NCBI RefSeq assembly: GCF_003853705.1
Contig: NZ_QTQI01000001.1
Span: 496,001-560,000, forward strand
Direction: 5' to 3'
Length of the DNA stretch: 64,000 nt
Source of the DNA: Burkholderia sp. Bp8992
GTDB taxonomy: Bacteria; Pseudomonadota; Gammaproteobacteria; Burkholderiales; Burkholderiaceae
This document shows positions 8,258 through 17,276 of this stretch, piece after piece (the first letter of the stretch is position 1; the number at the start of each line of letters is the position of its first letter). The notes under the pieces are model-generated. The model saw nothing but the letters and a program-made list of their open reading frames with translations, ran no database searches and had not been told where the DNA came from. The translations under genes and the position numbers were made by a program.

Positions 8258-9730
8258 ATGACGACTGCCATTTCTTCCGGCGACGCGCCGTTGCTGCCGC
8301 TCGATGCTCCGCTGGCGCGTGCGCCGGGCGCCCCTTCGTTGCAGCGGCAATTGCTGCGCCGCGTGCGTGACGCGATTCTCGGCGGTGCGATGCCGGCCGG
8401 CACGCGGCTGCCCGGCACGCGCGCGCTGGCCGAGACGCTCGGCGTGTCGCGCAACACGACGGCCGCCGTCTACGAACAGCTCGTCGCCGAAGGCTTCCTG
8501 CAGTCCGACCGTCGCGGCACGCGCGTGGTCGGGCTGTCGCGGCCGGCGCCGCCGCGCCGGCGAGCGGCGCCGCCGGCCGTCGCGCAGCGGCTCGGCCGGA
8601 TTCGCCCGAGCCTCGTCGGGGCCGGCGAGTCGGAGGGGTTCCGGCCGGGCGTGCCGGCGCTGTCGCATTTCCCGGTGGATGCGTGGCGGCACGCGATCGA
8701 CCGCGCGCTGCGCCGCGCCGGCCGCGACCTGCTGGCGTATGGCGACCCGCTCGGCGAGCGCGCGCTGCGTGAATCGATCGCGCGCCATCTGGCCGTGACG
8801 CGCGGCGTGCGCTGCGATCCCGAGCAGATCGTGATCACGGAGGGCGCGCAGGGCGCGATCGCGCTGTGCGCGCAGTTGCTGACGAACCCGGGCGATACGG
8901 TGTGGGTCGAGGAGCCCGGCTATCGCGGCGCACGCACCGCGATGCAGGCAGCCGATCTCGAGGTCGTGCCGATGCCGGTCGACGCGGAGGGGCTGCGCGC
9001 GGAAGAGGACGACTGGCGCGAGCGGACGCCGCGCCTCGTCTACACGACGCCGTCGAACCAGTTTCCGACCGGCGCCGTGCTGTCGATCTCGCGCCGGCTC
9101 GCGCTGATCGATGCGGCGCGCCGGCATCGCGCGTGGATCATCGAGGACGACTACGACAGCGAATTCCGTCACACCGGCGAGCCGATCGGCGCGATGCACG
9201 GGCTCGCGCCCGATTCGCCCGTCGTCTATCTCGGTTCGTTCAGCAAGACGATGTTTCCGGCGTTGCGAATCGGCTTTCTCGTGCTGCCCGAGGCGCTGCT
9301 GGCCGCCGTGCGGCCGGCGCTGCCGGAGATGCTGCGCGGCGGGACGCGCCATGTGCAGCTCGCGCTGGCCGATTTCATCGAGATGGGCGAGTACGGCCGG
9401 CATCTCGGGCGAATGCGCCGGTTGTATCGCGACCGGCGGCGTGCGCTGCTCGCCGCGCTCGACAGCAGCCTGAGCGTGCCGCACCAGGTCGAGGGCGGGC
9501 CGTGCGGGCTGCATCTCGCGTTGCGGATGCCGGCACGCTATCGCGATCGTTCGATCGTGGAAGCGGCACGCGCGCACGGCATCGGACCGTTTCCGCTGTC
9601 GGGTTTTTCGATCGATGCGGCGCGGGCGGGCAACGGGCTCGTGCTCGGTTTCGGCAACACGTCGGCCGATGCGTTCGAGCCGATGTTGCTGATGCTGTCG
9701 GCGATTGCGGGGCGGGTGGGCGAGGGGTGA
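8258..9730 (+). CDS. MocR/PdxR-type transcriptional regulator (GntR HTH fused to aminotransferase fold)
   Basis: 490 residues. An N-terminal GntR winged helix (about 20-85: LPGTRALAETLGVSRNTTAAVYEQL) is followed by a class I aminotransferase-like domain. The PLP lysine is Lys330 in GSFSKTMFPALRIGF, and the YTTPSNQFPTGAVLS and EDDYDSEFRH motifs that hold the cofactor are intact. Such regulators sense PLP or an amino compound and control vitamin B6, GABA or taurine genes, often divergent ones; the divergent double-GNAT gene is therefore a possible target. ATG 8258 was chosen because the protein-like sequence starts there. Confidence 0.88.
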   Translation: MTTAISSGDAPLLPLDAPLARAPGAPSLQRQLLRRVRDAILGGAMPAGTRLPGTRALAETLGVSRNTTAAVYEQLVAEGFLQSDRRGTRVVGLSRPAPPRRRAAPPAVAQRLGRIRPSLVGAGESEGFRPGVPALSHFPVDAWRHAIDRALRRAGRDLLAYGDPLGERALRESIARHLAVTRGVRCDPEQIVITEGAQGAIALCAQLLTNPGDTVWVEEPGYRGARTAMQAADLEVVPMPVDAEGLRAEEDDWRERTPRLVYTTPSNQFPTGAVLSISRRLALIDAARRHRAWIIEDDYDSEFRHTGEPIGAMHGLAPDSPVVYLGSFSKTMFPALRIGFLVLPEALLAAVRPALPEMLRGGTRHVQLALADFIEMGEYGRHLGRMRRLYRDRRRALLAALDSSLSVPHQVEGGPCGLHLALRMPARYRDRSIVEAARAHGIGPFPLSGFSIDAARAGNGLVLGFGNTSADAFEPMLLMLSAIAGRVGEG

Positions 9731-9824
9731 TGCGCGGGCGGCAGGGCGCGCGAGTCGCTTCACCCGCCGCCGTCGATTTCCGCTACCGTATCGCTGCCGA
9801 TTTCACTTCTCTTCTCGATCGAAT

Positions 9825-10226
9825 GTGCATAAATTTTACAGATTCATTGCGCTCGCCGGCATTGCATGTGCGTTGCTGGCGACCACCGCCCACGCGCAAG
9901 CGGCCCATGGCGGATTCATCTGCGATACCGACAAGCATCACATCGTGATCGATCATGCCGCGAACGGAACGCTGGACTACCGGGCCTGGAACAAACCGCA
10001 TCCGGTTGATCGCAAGCCGGACGTCGAGGTGCATGGCGGCACGGAAGAAACGGCGGGCACCGACCCGTGCGTCAGTACCGACTGGACGTTCAAGCGCGGC
10101 AATATCGAGTACATGGTGTCGGACAGCGTCGCCTGCACCGAAGGAAAGCCGCCGCGCAACGCTTACGGGATGGTCGTCGTCTCGATCAACAAGGAGTTTG
10201 CGTCGCGCTACTGGTGCGTGAGGTAG
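9825..10226 (+). CDS. Small secreted protein, unknown function
   Basis: 133 residues starting at GTG 9825. The first 26 residues are a clear Sec signal peptide (hydrophobic IALAGIACALLATT, cleavage after AHAQA). The mature part has four cysteines (ICDT, DPCVS, VACTE, WCVR), suggesting two disulfides in the periplasm or outside. I recognise no family. It precedes the T6SS island but is 278 bases from tssF, so a functional tie is not indicated. Confidence 0.6.
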   Translation: MHKFYRFIALAGIACALLATTAHAQAAHGGFICDTDKHHIVIDHAANGTLDYRAWNKPHPVDRKPDVEVHGGTEETAGTDPCVSTDWTFKRGNIEYMVSDSVACTEGKPPRNAYGMVVVSINKEFASRYWCVR

Positions 10227-10504
10227 GCGGTCGCCGCGGTCGGGAATTCGCCGGGTTCCCGCGGGAATTCGCGTGTTGCTGCGCTGCCACCTTGCTCGGG
10301 CACGTTCCGTACCGCGGTGAGTCGATACGCATAGGCGGACGGGGCGGATGAGGGAAAGTACGGGTACGAGCGACGGTGAAGATGCGCCGCGGTGTGCTGG
10401 TTCGACGTCGGTGTGCAGTAAACTCGGGATCAACAAACGAAGCGGCTTCGGTTGGTTGAGAGACCGTTGATCCAGACAAGAATCCGATTCTTGGGTCATA
10501 GCGC

Positions 10505-12361
10505 ATGGAAGACCTGCTGCCTTTCTACGAAAGAGAGCTGACGCTGTTGCGCCAGAGGGCGCGTAAATTTGCCGCCGATTATCCGAAGGTTGCGAGTCGC
10601 CTGTTGCTGGCCGGAGGCGCAGATAAGGATGGCGGCGACCATTCCGTCGAGCGCATGTTCGAGGCGTTCGCATTCATTGCTGCGCGCGCTACCCGACGTA
10701 TCGAGGACAACTATCCCGAATTTGCCGAGGGGCTGATCGAGACGATGTATCCGCATTACCTGCGGCCGTTTCCTTCATGCTCTATTGTGCGTTTCGACAT
10801 CGATGCCAGTCGGGCGTCGCGGATGTCGTCAGCGACCGTCATTCGTCGGGGGACGCAGTTGTACAGCCGGCCGGTGCGCGGTACGAAGATCATGTTTCGG
10901 ACCGCATACGATGTTGCGTTGTCACCGTTACAGTTGATCGACGCGCGCTTCGAGGCGGTTGCACAGGCTCCGCGGGCGCTTCGTTTGCCGCCACAGACTG
11001 CGTCGCAGATCTCGTTGACGTTCACCATTCAATCGGCGCATGCGTCGCTCGACGCGTTGAATCTCGATTCGATTCGCGTGTATGCGCAGGGCGATCCCTT
11101 GCTTTCCGCATCGTTGCGGGATGCATTGTCGATGCATGCATTACGGGCATACGTGGAGCAGGATCACTGCGGGAAATGGGTGGCGCTCGAGCAGGTGCCG
11201 TTCTCGCTTGCCGGACTGCGGCGCGAGGACGGCTTGATTCCGTTTCCGGAGCAATCGAACCCGGCCTATCTGTTTCTCACCGAGTATTTTGCCTATCCCG
11301 AGAAGTTCGGCTTCTTCGATTGCGATTTGCGGCAAATCGGGCGGATCGGCGGCCGGCACTTCACGCTGCACATCCTGCTCAAGGACGTGACGGCGGATTC
11401 ACCCGCCGCTCGCGCACTGGCGAATCTCGGCGCGGATAACATCCTGCTCGGATGCACCCCGGTCGTCAATTTGTTCAATACGGCGGGCAAGCTCTCCGGC
11501 GCATTCGACGGGACCTCCGGCACGGATCCTTGTCCGCTCGTGGTCGACGAGCAGAACATCCATGGCTACCAGGTGTATTCGGTCGATGCGGTCGAGCAGA
11601 CACGGGAAACGCCGCGAGGCGCGGCGGTTACTCGGTTCGAGTCGCTTCATGCGTTGAATCACGCGGCTCGGTCGGAGGCGCGGCATGCAACGTACTGGTG
11701 TGCCGGTCGCGATGCGCTGGCTGCGCAGGTTGGCCCGGGAAACGAGTTTGTGCTGCGCTTCGTCAATGGTGCGCTCGAACCTGTACCACCTCCACCCGGC
11801 CTCGATTTCAAGCTGACATGCAGTAATCGCGACCTGGCGGAGCAGCTGGAGCATGGTGCAGCGACCGGCGACCTGATGATGGAGGGCGGGACACTCGCGC
11901 GGCGCATCGTGCTGTTGCAGGCACCGACGAAGCCTCAAGGCGTCAGGCGCGATCACGGAGCGTTGTGGCGCCTCATTTCGCAACTGGCCTTCAGTCCCGT
12001 CGCTTTGATGGCTGGCGCCCAGCCGTTGCGCGATTTGCTGTCTCTCCACAATCCGATGAAGGTGGCTGCCGCAATGCATCAGATCGACGGCGTGGTCGAT
12101 CTGCATCAACAAGCGGCGACCGCGTGGCTGCCCGTCGGACCGAGCGCCGGTGTCGTGCGCGGCATCGAGTTGCGCCTGACGATCGACGAATCACATTTCG
12201 CCGGCACGGGCATCTATGCGTTTGCGCGGATGCTCGACGATTTCCTGAGCTTGCACGTCAGCACGAACGGTTTTACGCAACTCGTGCTGTTGTCGAGCGA
12301 AGGGGGCGGGCGTGAACTCCTGAGATGTCCGCGGCGGCCAGGCACCGACTTCCTGCTCTGA
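10505..12361 (+). CDS. tssF: Type VI secretion baseplate subunit TssF, orphan copy
   Basis: 618 residues, normal length for TssF (VasA/ImpG). The N terminus MEDLLPFYERELTLLRQRAR and the segment FAFIAARATRRIEDNYPEFAEGLIETMYPHYLRPFPS are the family's most conserved stretches. TssF forms the baseplate wedge with TssG, TssE and TssK that docks the sheath and VgrG spike. Here it stands without any other structural gene of the apparatus. It is followed after 32 bases by a convergent gene. The C-terminal part is intact, so it is a full gene rather than a remnant. Confidence 0.85.
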   Translation: MEDLLPFYERELTLLRQRARKFAADYPKVASRLLLAGGADKDGGDHSVERMFEAFAFIAARATRRIEDNYPEFAEGLIETMYPHYLRPFPSCSIVRFDIDASRASRMSSATVIRRGTQLYSRPVRGTKIMFRTAYDVALSPLQLIDARFEAVAQAPRALRLPPQTASQISLTFTIQSAHASLDALNLDSIRVYAQGDPLLSASLRDALSMHALRAYVEQDHCGKWVALEQVPFSLAGLRREDGLIPFPEQSNPAYLFLTEYFAYPEKFGFFDCDLRQIGRIGGRHFTLHILLKDVTADSPAARALANLGADNILLGCTPVVNLFNTAGKLSGAFDGTSGTDPCPLVVDEQNIHGYQVYSVDAVEQTRETPRGAAVTRFESLHALNHAARSEARHATYWCAGRDALAAQVGPGNEFVLRFVNGALEPVPPPPGLDFKLTCSNRDLAEQLEHGAATGDLMMEGGTLARRIVLLQAPTKPQGVRRDHGALWRLISQLAFSPVALMAGAQPLRDLLSLHNPMKVAAAMHQIDGVVDLHQQAATAWLPVGPSAGVVRGIELRLTIDESHFAGTGIYAFARMLDDFLSLHVSTNGFTQLVLLSSEGGGRELLRCPRRPGTDFLL

Positions 12362-12393
12362 CGGCGAGTAACGCCGGAGATACGGGCGCCGTG

Positions 12394-13815
12394 TCAGACG
12401 CCGACGGCCTGGGCTTGGTGTTCGTCTACCGGCGCCGGCCCGACGAGCGCGGCACCGCGGGCAATCGGATCGCTGCTGGAGATGACGATCACGGGCTGCT
12501 TTTCGCGGAGGTGATGAGCGCCGGCGACGGCGATCGCACCGAGCACCAGTACCGCGCCACTCTCGCCGTTGGCGAGCCCGAGCATGGATGGTGCGGCGGC
12601 GGGTGCTGCCGAAGGTGAGGCCGCACGCCATTTTTCGAGTGCGCCGACGAGTTCCGTGCGCCAACTGCTGCGCTGGTCGGTATCGGAGACAATCTGACAG
12701 ATGGACGTTTCGTGTCGGGAAGGGCCGGGCCGGGCGAGTGCTTGTTCAATCAACTGATACAGGATGTCGTCCTGCTGCGCGTCCGAATGATCGACGGGGG
12801 CGTTGCGGTCTGCCACCGCGGCGCGATAGAGATGGGGAGCCGGCTGCGCATAAGCTTCGGTCCGATGAGCGAGCAGCAATGCACACGCACCTTCACCTGG
12901 TACGCAACCATCGAGATGCTTCTGCCCATAGAGCCTGTCGGTGCTGTCGAGCATGCGTATCGTGCCCGGATCGAGCAGTGATTCGCAAGCCAGGACAATA
13001 TGCCGAAGCGCGGAAGGGTGCAGGTTGATCTCCCGATTCAGCGCGTCGATTGCCGTCAGGGCATCGGCCGCGGTCGCAACGGGGACGATTCGTGCAGGTT
13101 CGACGCCGGGGCGCCAGCGGCTGCGGGCAACATGGGCATCGAGCCATGCGCCGAGTTGCGGTGCGTCGGCCTGCCACCGCGCGGGAAGGAGCAAGTGCAG
13201 CTTGAAAGGCGGTGCGCCGGATGCGCGATGGTCGTTCGCCAGCGCGGCGGCTGCGTGCCGCTGCATCAGGTCGTCCATGGCATCCGCGGCGAGCAGCAGT
13301 GCGCGGCGTTGTTCATCGCTCCAGTCGGCGGTGGTCGCGGGTGGCAACAGGCTGTCGTCGAAGCGTTGCGCCGAGATCGATGCAACGGTGCCGGCAAATA
13401 CCCCGGATCCATCGGCGCGCTTCAGTTCGGCATGCAATCGGGTTGTCGCTCCTTCCAGGGCCGTGTCGAGCACCGTGTCCGTATCGTCGCCCGCCGGCAA
13501 CCGGACGCTGCTGTCCAGCAAGGCCATCGGGGAATCGGGCTGCATATCCCCGTTCGTCGACGGTGCCGACGCGGTGGACGCAACCGCCACGGGATTCGGC
13601 TGGCGCAGCAGGCGGATCTTGCCGAAAAGCCAGGCGGTTCCTCCGATCAGCGCGACGGGCAGCGCCAGGCCATACAGGACAAGATCGGTCCCGGTCGGGA
13701 CGTGGTAGGTCGCTCGCCAGCAGGCGGCGACAACCAGCCAGACCACGGCGAATGTTGCGACGACGCCAATTGCAATCCGCGCGACCGGAAATGCTTTCTG
13801 CGGCGTGGCTGCCAT
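12394..13815 (-). CDS. T6SS-linked membrane protein with thiolase-like segment
   Basis: 473 residues starting at ATG 13815, immediately after the PAAR gene stop, so the two are one transcription unit. Two N-terminal transmembrane helices (about 10-30 and 44-62) anchor a large soluble region. In it, ALRHIVLACESLLDPGTIRM followed by GCVPGEGACALLLAHR resembles the GEGA region of beta-ketoacyl synthases/thiolases, although no active-site Cys-His-His set is apparent. It may belong to the Tla3/DUF2875-type T6SS adaptor proteins; I cannot confirm this from sequence alone. The PAAR linkage suggests help in loading or folding a cargo. Confidence 0.55.
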   Translation of the reverse strand: MAATPQKAFPVARIAIGVVATFAVVWLVVAACWRATYHVPTGTDLVLYGLALPVALIGGTAWLFGKIRLLRQPNPVAVASTASAPSTNGDMQPDSPMALLDSSVRLPAGDDTDTVLDTALEGATTRLHAELKRADGSGVFAGTVASISAQRFDDSLLPPATTADWSDEQRRALLLAADAMDDLMQRHAAAALANDHRASGAPPFKLHLLLPARWQADAPQLGAWLDAHVARSRWRPGVEPARIVPVATAADALTAIDALNREINLHPSALRHIVLACESLLDPGTIRMLDSTDRLYGQKHLDGCVPGEGACALLLAHRTEAYAQPAPHLYRAAVADRNAPVDHSDAQQDDILYQLIEQALARPGPSRHETSICQIVSDTDQRSSWRTELVGALEKWRAASPSAAPAAAPSMLGLANGESGAVLVLGAIAVAGAHHLREKQPVIVISSSDPIARGAALVGPAPVDEHQAQAVGV

Positions 13816-13817
13816 GC

Positions 13818-14078
13818 TTACTCGCCGCCCGTGGTTGACTGACCGGCAATCAGAACGGCCCCGCATGCGGTCTTGTACCCGTCGCGTGCGGCACCGCTTC
13901 CGTCGATGATTGCAGTGTCATCTCCTTCCACGATGAAGTTCGGGCCGTGAATGGGGCAGGTGACCTTGTCGTTTCTCCGGGCGATGCCTTTGCCCTTGAT
14001 ATCGGCAATGGTGGAGGCGCTGGTCACGGTGCCGCCGTGACTGTGTTTGTCACCGAGAACGATGAACGGGCGTGTCAT
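13818..14078 (-). CDS. PAAR-domain spike tip protein
   Basis: 86 residues, all PAAR repeat: VLGDKHSHGGTVTSAS, then KVTCPIHGPNFIVEGDD and KTACGAVLIAGQ, with the metal-site His and Cys residues of the sharpened cone that caps the VgrG trimer. It has no extension domain, so cargo must bind elsewhere. A strong AGGAGG (14084-14089) precedes the ATG. It is divergent from the first vgrG and directly upstream of the thiolase-like membrane protein gene. Confidence 0.9.
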   Translation of the reverse strand: MTRPFIVLGDKHSHGGTVTSASTIADIKGKGIARRNDKVTCPIHGPNFIVEGDDTAIIDGSGAARDGYKTACGAVLIAGQSTTGGE

Positions 14079-14463
14079 GAATTCCTCCTGATATGGTCAA
14101 GCCACGATTTGGGAAATTATTACCTGCTTTGTGGGTGAATTGGCGTAGTTCGGCTTCAAATTTACCGAATTCAGTCGTCCCGTTTAAATCAGGCGAGCTG
14201 GCGGATTGTCGATTTTGTTTAATTCGCATATGGAAGCCGACGGGAGAGTTCAACATGCACTTTTCGCATGGTAAGCTACCTAATAATATTCAGTAAATGG
14301 GGACTAATCACTGTGCAGATGCGGCGGTGACGATTATCAGACTCCAATGCTGGGTATCCGGGATGATCTGGTGACCTATAGCGACAGGGGCGCGTCTTTT
14401 GCATCCTCGGCTATCGCAATTCGAAAACAGATAAGGCTTGATGCCCGAGAGAGCGGGGATTGC
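14079..14463. promoter_or_regulatory. AT-rich divergent region between PAAR and the first vgrG
   Basis: About 385 bases with no supportable gene, markedly richer in A and T than the rest of the window (TTTACCGAATT, CGTTTAAATCAG, CCTAATAATATTCAG). It must carry the promoters of the two divergent units. I could not fix a -10/-35 pair. It is a natural target for a nucleoid silencer of the H-NS/MvaT kind. Confidence 0.4.
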
Positions 14464-17268
14464 ATGGACGTCTCTTCACAATTGTCTTCGTTGGCGGACT
14501 TATTCAACGCCGCTAATCGTCTCTATTCCCTTGAAGGTCAAGGGCCGCTATCGGGGCTTCAGGTCGAGTGTTGGTCGGGCCGGGAACGCCTGTCCGAAAA
14601 CTACCGGTGGGACGTCTACGGACTGTCCCGTAATCCCGGTTTGAATCTCGACGAAATGCTGGGCCAGCGCGTGACAATCCACTGTGCGCTGACGAACGGA
14701 TCGTCCGCCGTGCGCAGCGGACTGGTTGTCGAAGCCCGATGTCTCGGCTACGACGGGATGGTGGCGCGTTACGCGCTGCAACTCGCGCCGTGGCTCGCGG
14801 TTCTGGATCACGGTCGGACCCAGCGCACGTTCGTGAAGCAGAGTCTCGCCGATATTCTCGGAACGATATTCGGCGAATACGAGCAAATTGCCCGCTGGCG
14901 TTTTACTGCCGACGCGGGCAAGCGTGTGGAAGCAATGGGATTGCTCGATTACAAGATCCAGTACCGGACGCAGACGCACCTCGGGTTCGTCCGGCATTTG
15001 CTGGCAGACGCCGGGTTGGGCTTTTGTTTTGTCGAGGACGACGATGCGCCGGCAGGCCACACGCTCGTGATTTTCGATGACAGCACGCAGCTTCCCGATG
15101 ACGAAACATCGACGCGCCTCGGCGGAATTACACAGCGCTTGAGCGACGGCGACGCGGCCGCCGCCGACCAGATTTTGGGTATCGGCCAGTCTTTGTCGCT
15201 GACGGCGGACCGGCTGACGCTGATCAGCAGCGACTATCGCAGCAATCAGGCGACGACTGCGTCCGCGAACCTGGGTAATTCGGGCGGTGCGCGGGAACTC
15301 TACGACGACGTCGGACCCGAGGCATTCGAGAGCTTGCAGCAGGCGGAAGACGTGGCGCGTCGGCAGGCCGAGGCGATCGTTTCGCGGGCTCGCTTCTGGA
15401 TGGGCTGCAGCACGCTGCGAACGGCACGCTGCGGCAACGTGTTCAGGATCGCGAATCCATCGTGGCGGCCAAGGCGCGACAACGCATCGGCGCCCGATGA
15501 GTTTCTGCTGGTGGCAATCGAGCATGCCGGCGTGAACAATCTGCCGAAAAATGCGATGGCGCTTGTCGAGCGTGGCCTTGGCATGCCGCCGCCCGCGAGT
15601 TCCGATGCGCGGATTGCGGCACAGGCTGCCGCCGGCGGCTATGCGAATCGTTTTGACGCCGTGCCGCGTCGGCAGGCGTGGCGACCGACGCTCGAGGACG
15701 GGAGCGGGCAGCGACTCAATCCGGTGCCGACCGCGTTGGGTGCTCAGACCGCGCTGGTAGTCGGCCCACAAGGCGAGCGCGAGTCAGGCGCCTTCGGGCC
15801 GGTACATACCGACGTCCAGGGGCGGCTTCGGGTTCGCTTCCACTGGCAGGCCGACGGCGACCAGGGCACCTATCCGACTCGCGGCATGCAGCGGCTGGCG
15901 AGCGACGGACATGGTCTGCAGCTGACACAGCGAATCGGCCAGGAAGTCCTCGTGCAGTTTCAGCACGGGCTCGTGCATCGTCCGATCGTGCTGGGCGGCC
16001 TGTTCAACGGCCGTGGCGAGGGCGGCGAAGCACCCACGCCGGGCGGCGAGCCGGCGCAGCCGGTGGATCCCGCCGTGTATCGACAGGCGTCGGATCGTAC
16101 CGCAAGCGCGCAAGGTAATCTTGCCGGCGGCCACAGCCCGAGCTGGCACGGTGCCGGCGGCGGCAGCGATGGCCACAATCATGCCGGTGCATTGTCCGGT
16201 TTCAAGTCGCAGGGGTTCGACGGGCAGGGAGGCAACCGGCTCGTTGCAGACGACAGCGACGCGATGGGCCGCCTTCAGATGGCGACGACGCATGCGGCGA
16301 CCGAATTGAACCTCGGCCATCTGCGTCATCAGGCCGACAACTATCTGGGCAGTTTCCGCGGACAAGGCGTCGAGTTGCGTACGGATGCGTATGGCGCGGT
16401 GCGCGGGACGCGCGGGGTGCTCGTTTCGAGCTATGCGACGACGCCCGATCAGCCGGCGGGCGACGTGTCGGCGTTGCAATCGCTGCTGGCGCAGCAAGCG
16501 ACGCTTGCCCGTCTGTTCGACCAGGCGGCTGAAACGCATCGTACCGTGCCGTTTGCGGTTCAGCGTGGCGTGCAAAAGACGGGGCAATCGATGCTCGACG
16601 ATCGTTCGGCACCCATCGACGCACTCACGAAGACATTCTCGACGACGGTCGGCGCCAAAGGCTTCGACCAGGCGGCGAGCGATGCCCGGCAGCACGGTTC
16701 AGGCCAATCGTTGCCTCACACGGGCGATGCGGTCATCGGGATGGCGGCTCAGGGTGGCCAGGGGATCTTCGCCGGCCAGGCGCTGCATTGGGCCGCGGGG
16801 GAGACGCTGACCGTCGGCAGCGGACAGGACATCAACATGGCGGTAAACCAGGTCGTGCGAATGCACAGCGGGCAGGGGATTGGCTGGCTCGCGGCCGCAC
16901 GCGAAGCGTCGGGGGCGGGACTGAGCGTGATTTCCGGCACGGCCGGTCTCGATCTTCAGGCGCAGCACGACCAGATGACGCTGCATGCGCAGAAGGATCT
17001 GAAAGTGGTGTCGGCCAATGCGAACGTCGAACTGGCCGCCAGCAAGACCGTTCATCTCGCGGTGAGCGGCGGGGCACATCTGACGATCGAGGGAGGCAAC
17101 ATCGTGTTCGGTTGTCCGGGATCGCTTACCGTGCACGCTGCGAAGCACGGATTTGTCGGTCCCGATCAGCTGGATGCGCAACTGCCGCAGTTTCCCGAGA
17201 AGGTCTGCGTCGAATGCTTGCTGCACGCGATGCAATCGGGCAGCGCACTTGCCGGCAAGGCGATCTGA
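14464..17268 (+). CDS. vgrG: VgrG spike protein, first of three
   Basis: 934 residues. The N-terminal gp27-like part spans about residues 1-400 (LEGQGPLSGLQVECWSGRE at the start). The gp5 OB fold is near 425-510 (QTALVVGPQGE, then VHTDVQGRLRVRFHW). A beta-helix needle follows, with a DUF2345-type domain about 740-910 (AGQALHWAAGETLTVGSGQD). It ends with a short CVECLLHAMQSGSALAGKAI tail. I start at ATG 14464 after GAGAGCGGGG; ATG 14347 would add 39 residues of weaker sequence. The following DUF4123 adaptor starts eight bases after the stop, marking this VgrG as the carrier for the DUF2235 lipase two genes on. Confidence 0.92.
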   Translation: MDVSSQLSSLADLFNAANRLYSLEGQGPLSGLQVECWSGRERLSENYRWDVYGLSRNPGLNLDEMLGQRVTIHCALTNGSSAVRSGLVVEARCLGYDGMVARYALQLAPWLAVLDHGRTQRTFVKQSLADILGTIFGEYEQIARWRFTADAGKRVEAMGLLDYKIQYRTQTHLGFVRHLLADAGLGFCFVEDDDAPAGHTLVIFDDSTQLPDDETSTRLGGITQRLSDGDAAAADQILGIGQSLSLTADRLTLISSDYRSNQATTASANLGNSGGARELYDDVGPEAFESLQQAEDVARRQAEAIVSRARFWMGCSTLRTARCGNVFRIANPSWRPRRDNASAPDEFLLVAIEHAGVNNLPKNAMALVERGLGMPPPASSDARIAAQAAAGGYANRFDAVPRRQAWRPTLEDGSGQRLNPVPTALGAQTALVVGPQGERESGAFGPVHTDVQGRLRVRFHWQADGDQGTYPTRGMQRLASDGHGLQLTQRIGQEVLVQFQHGLVHRPIVLGGLFNGRGEGGEAPTPGGEPAQPVDPAVYRQASDRTASAQGNLAGGHSPSWHGAGGGSDGHNHAGALSGFKSQGFDGQGGNRLVADDSDAMGRLQMATTHAATELNLGHLRHQADNYLGSFRGQGVELRTDAYGAVRGTRGVLVSSYATTPDQPAGDVSALQSLLAQQATLARLFDQAAETHRTVPFAVQRGVQKTGQSMLDDRSAPIDALTKTFSTTVGAKGFDQAASDARQHGSGQSLPHTGDAVIGMAAQGGQGIFAGQALHWAAGETLTVGSGQDINMAVNQVVRMHSGQGIGWLAAAREASGAGLSVISGTAGLDLQAQHDQMTLHAQKDLKVVSANANVELAASKTVHLAVSGGAHLTIEGGNIVFGCPGSLTVHAAKHGFVGPDQLDAQLPQFPEKVCVECLLHAMQSGSALAGKAI

Positions 17269-17276
17269 GCAAATCG

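Noticed and set aside
10235-10275. Repeated GGGAATTCGC and a 6-bp CGGGAA/TTCCCG stem after the small secreted protein
   Set aside because: Too short and without a T-run; could be chance.
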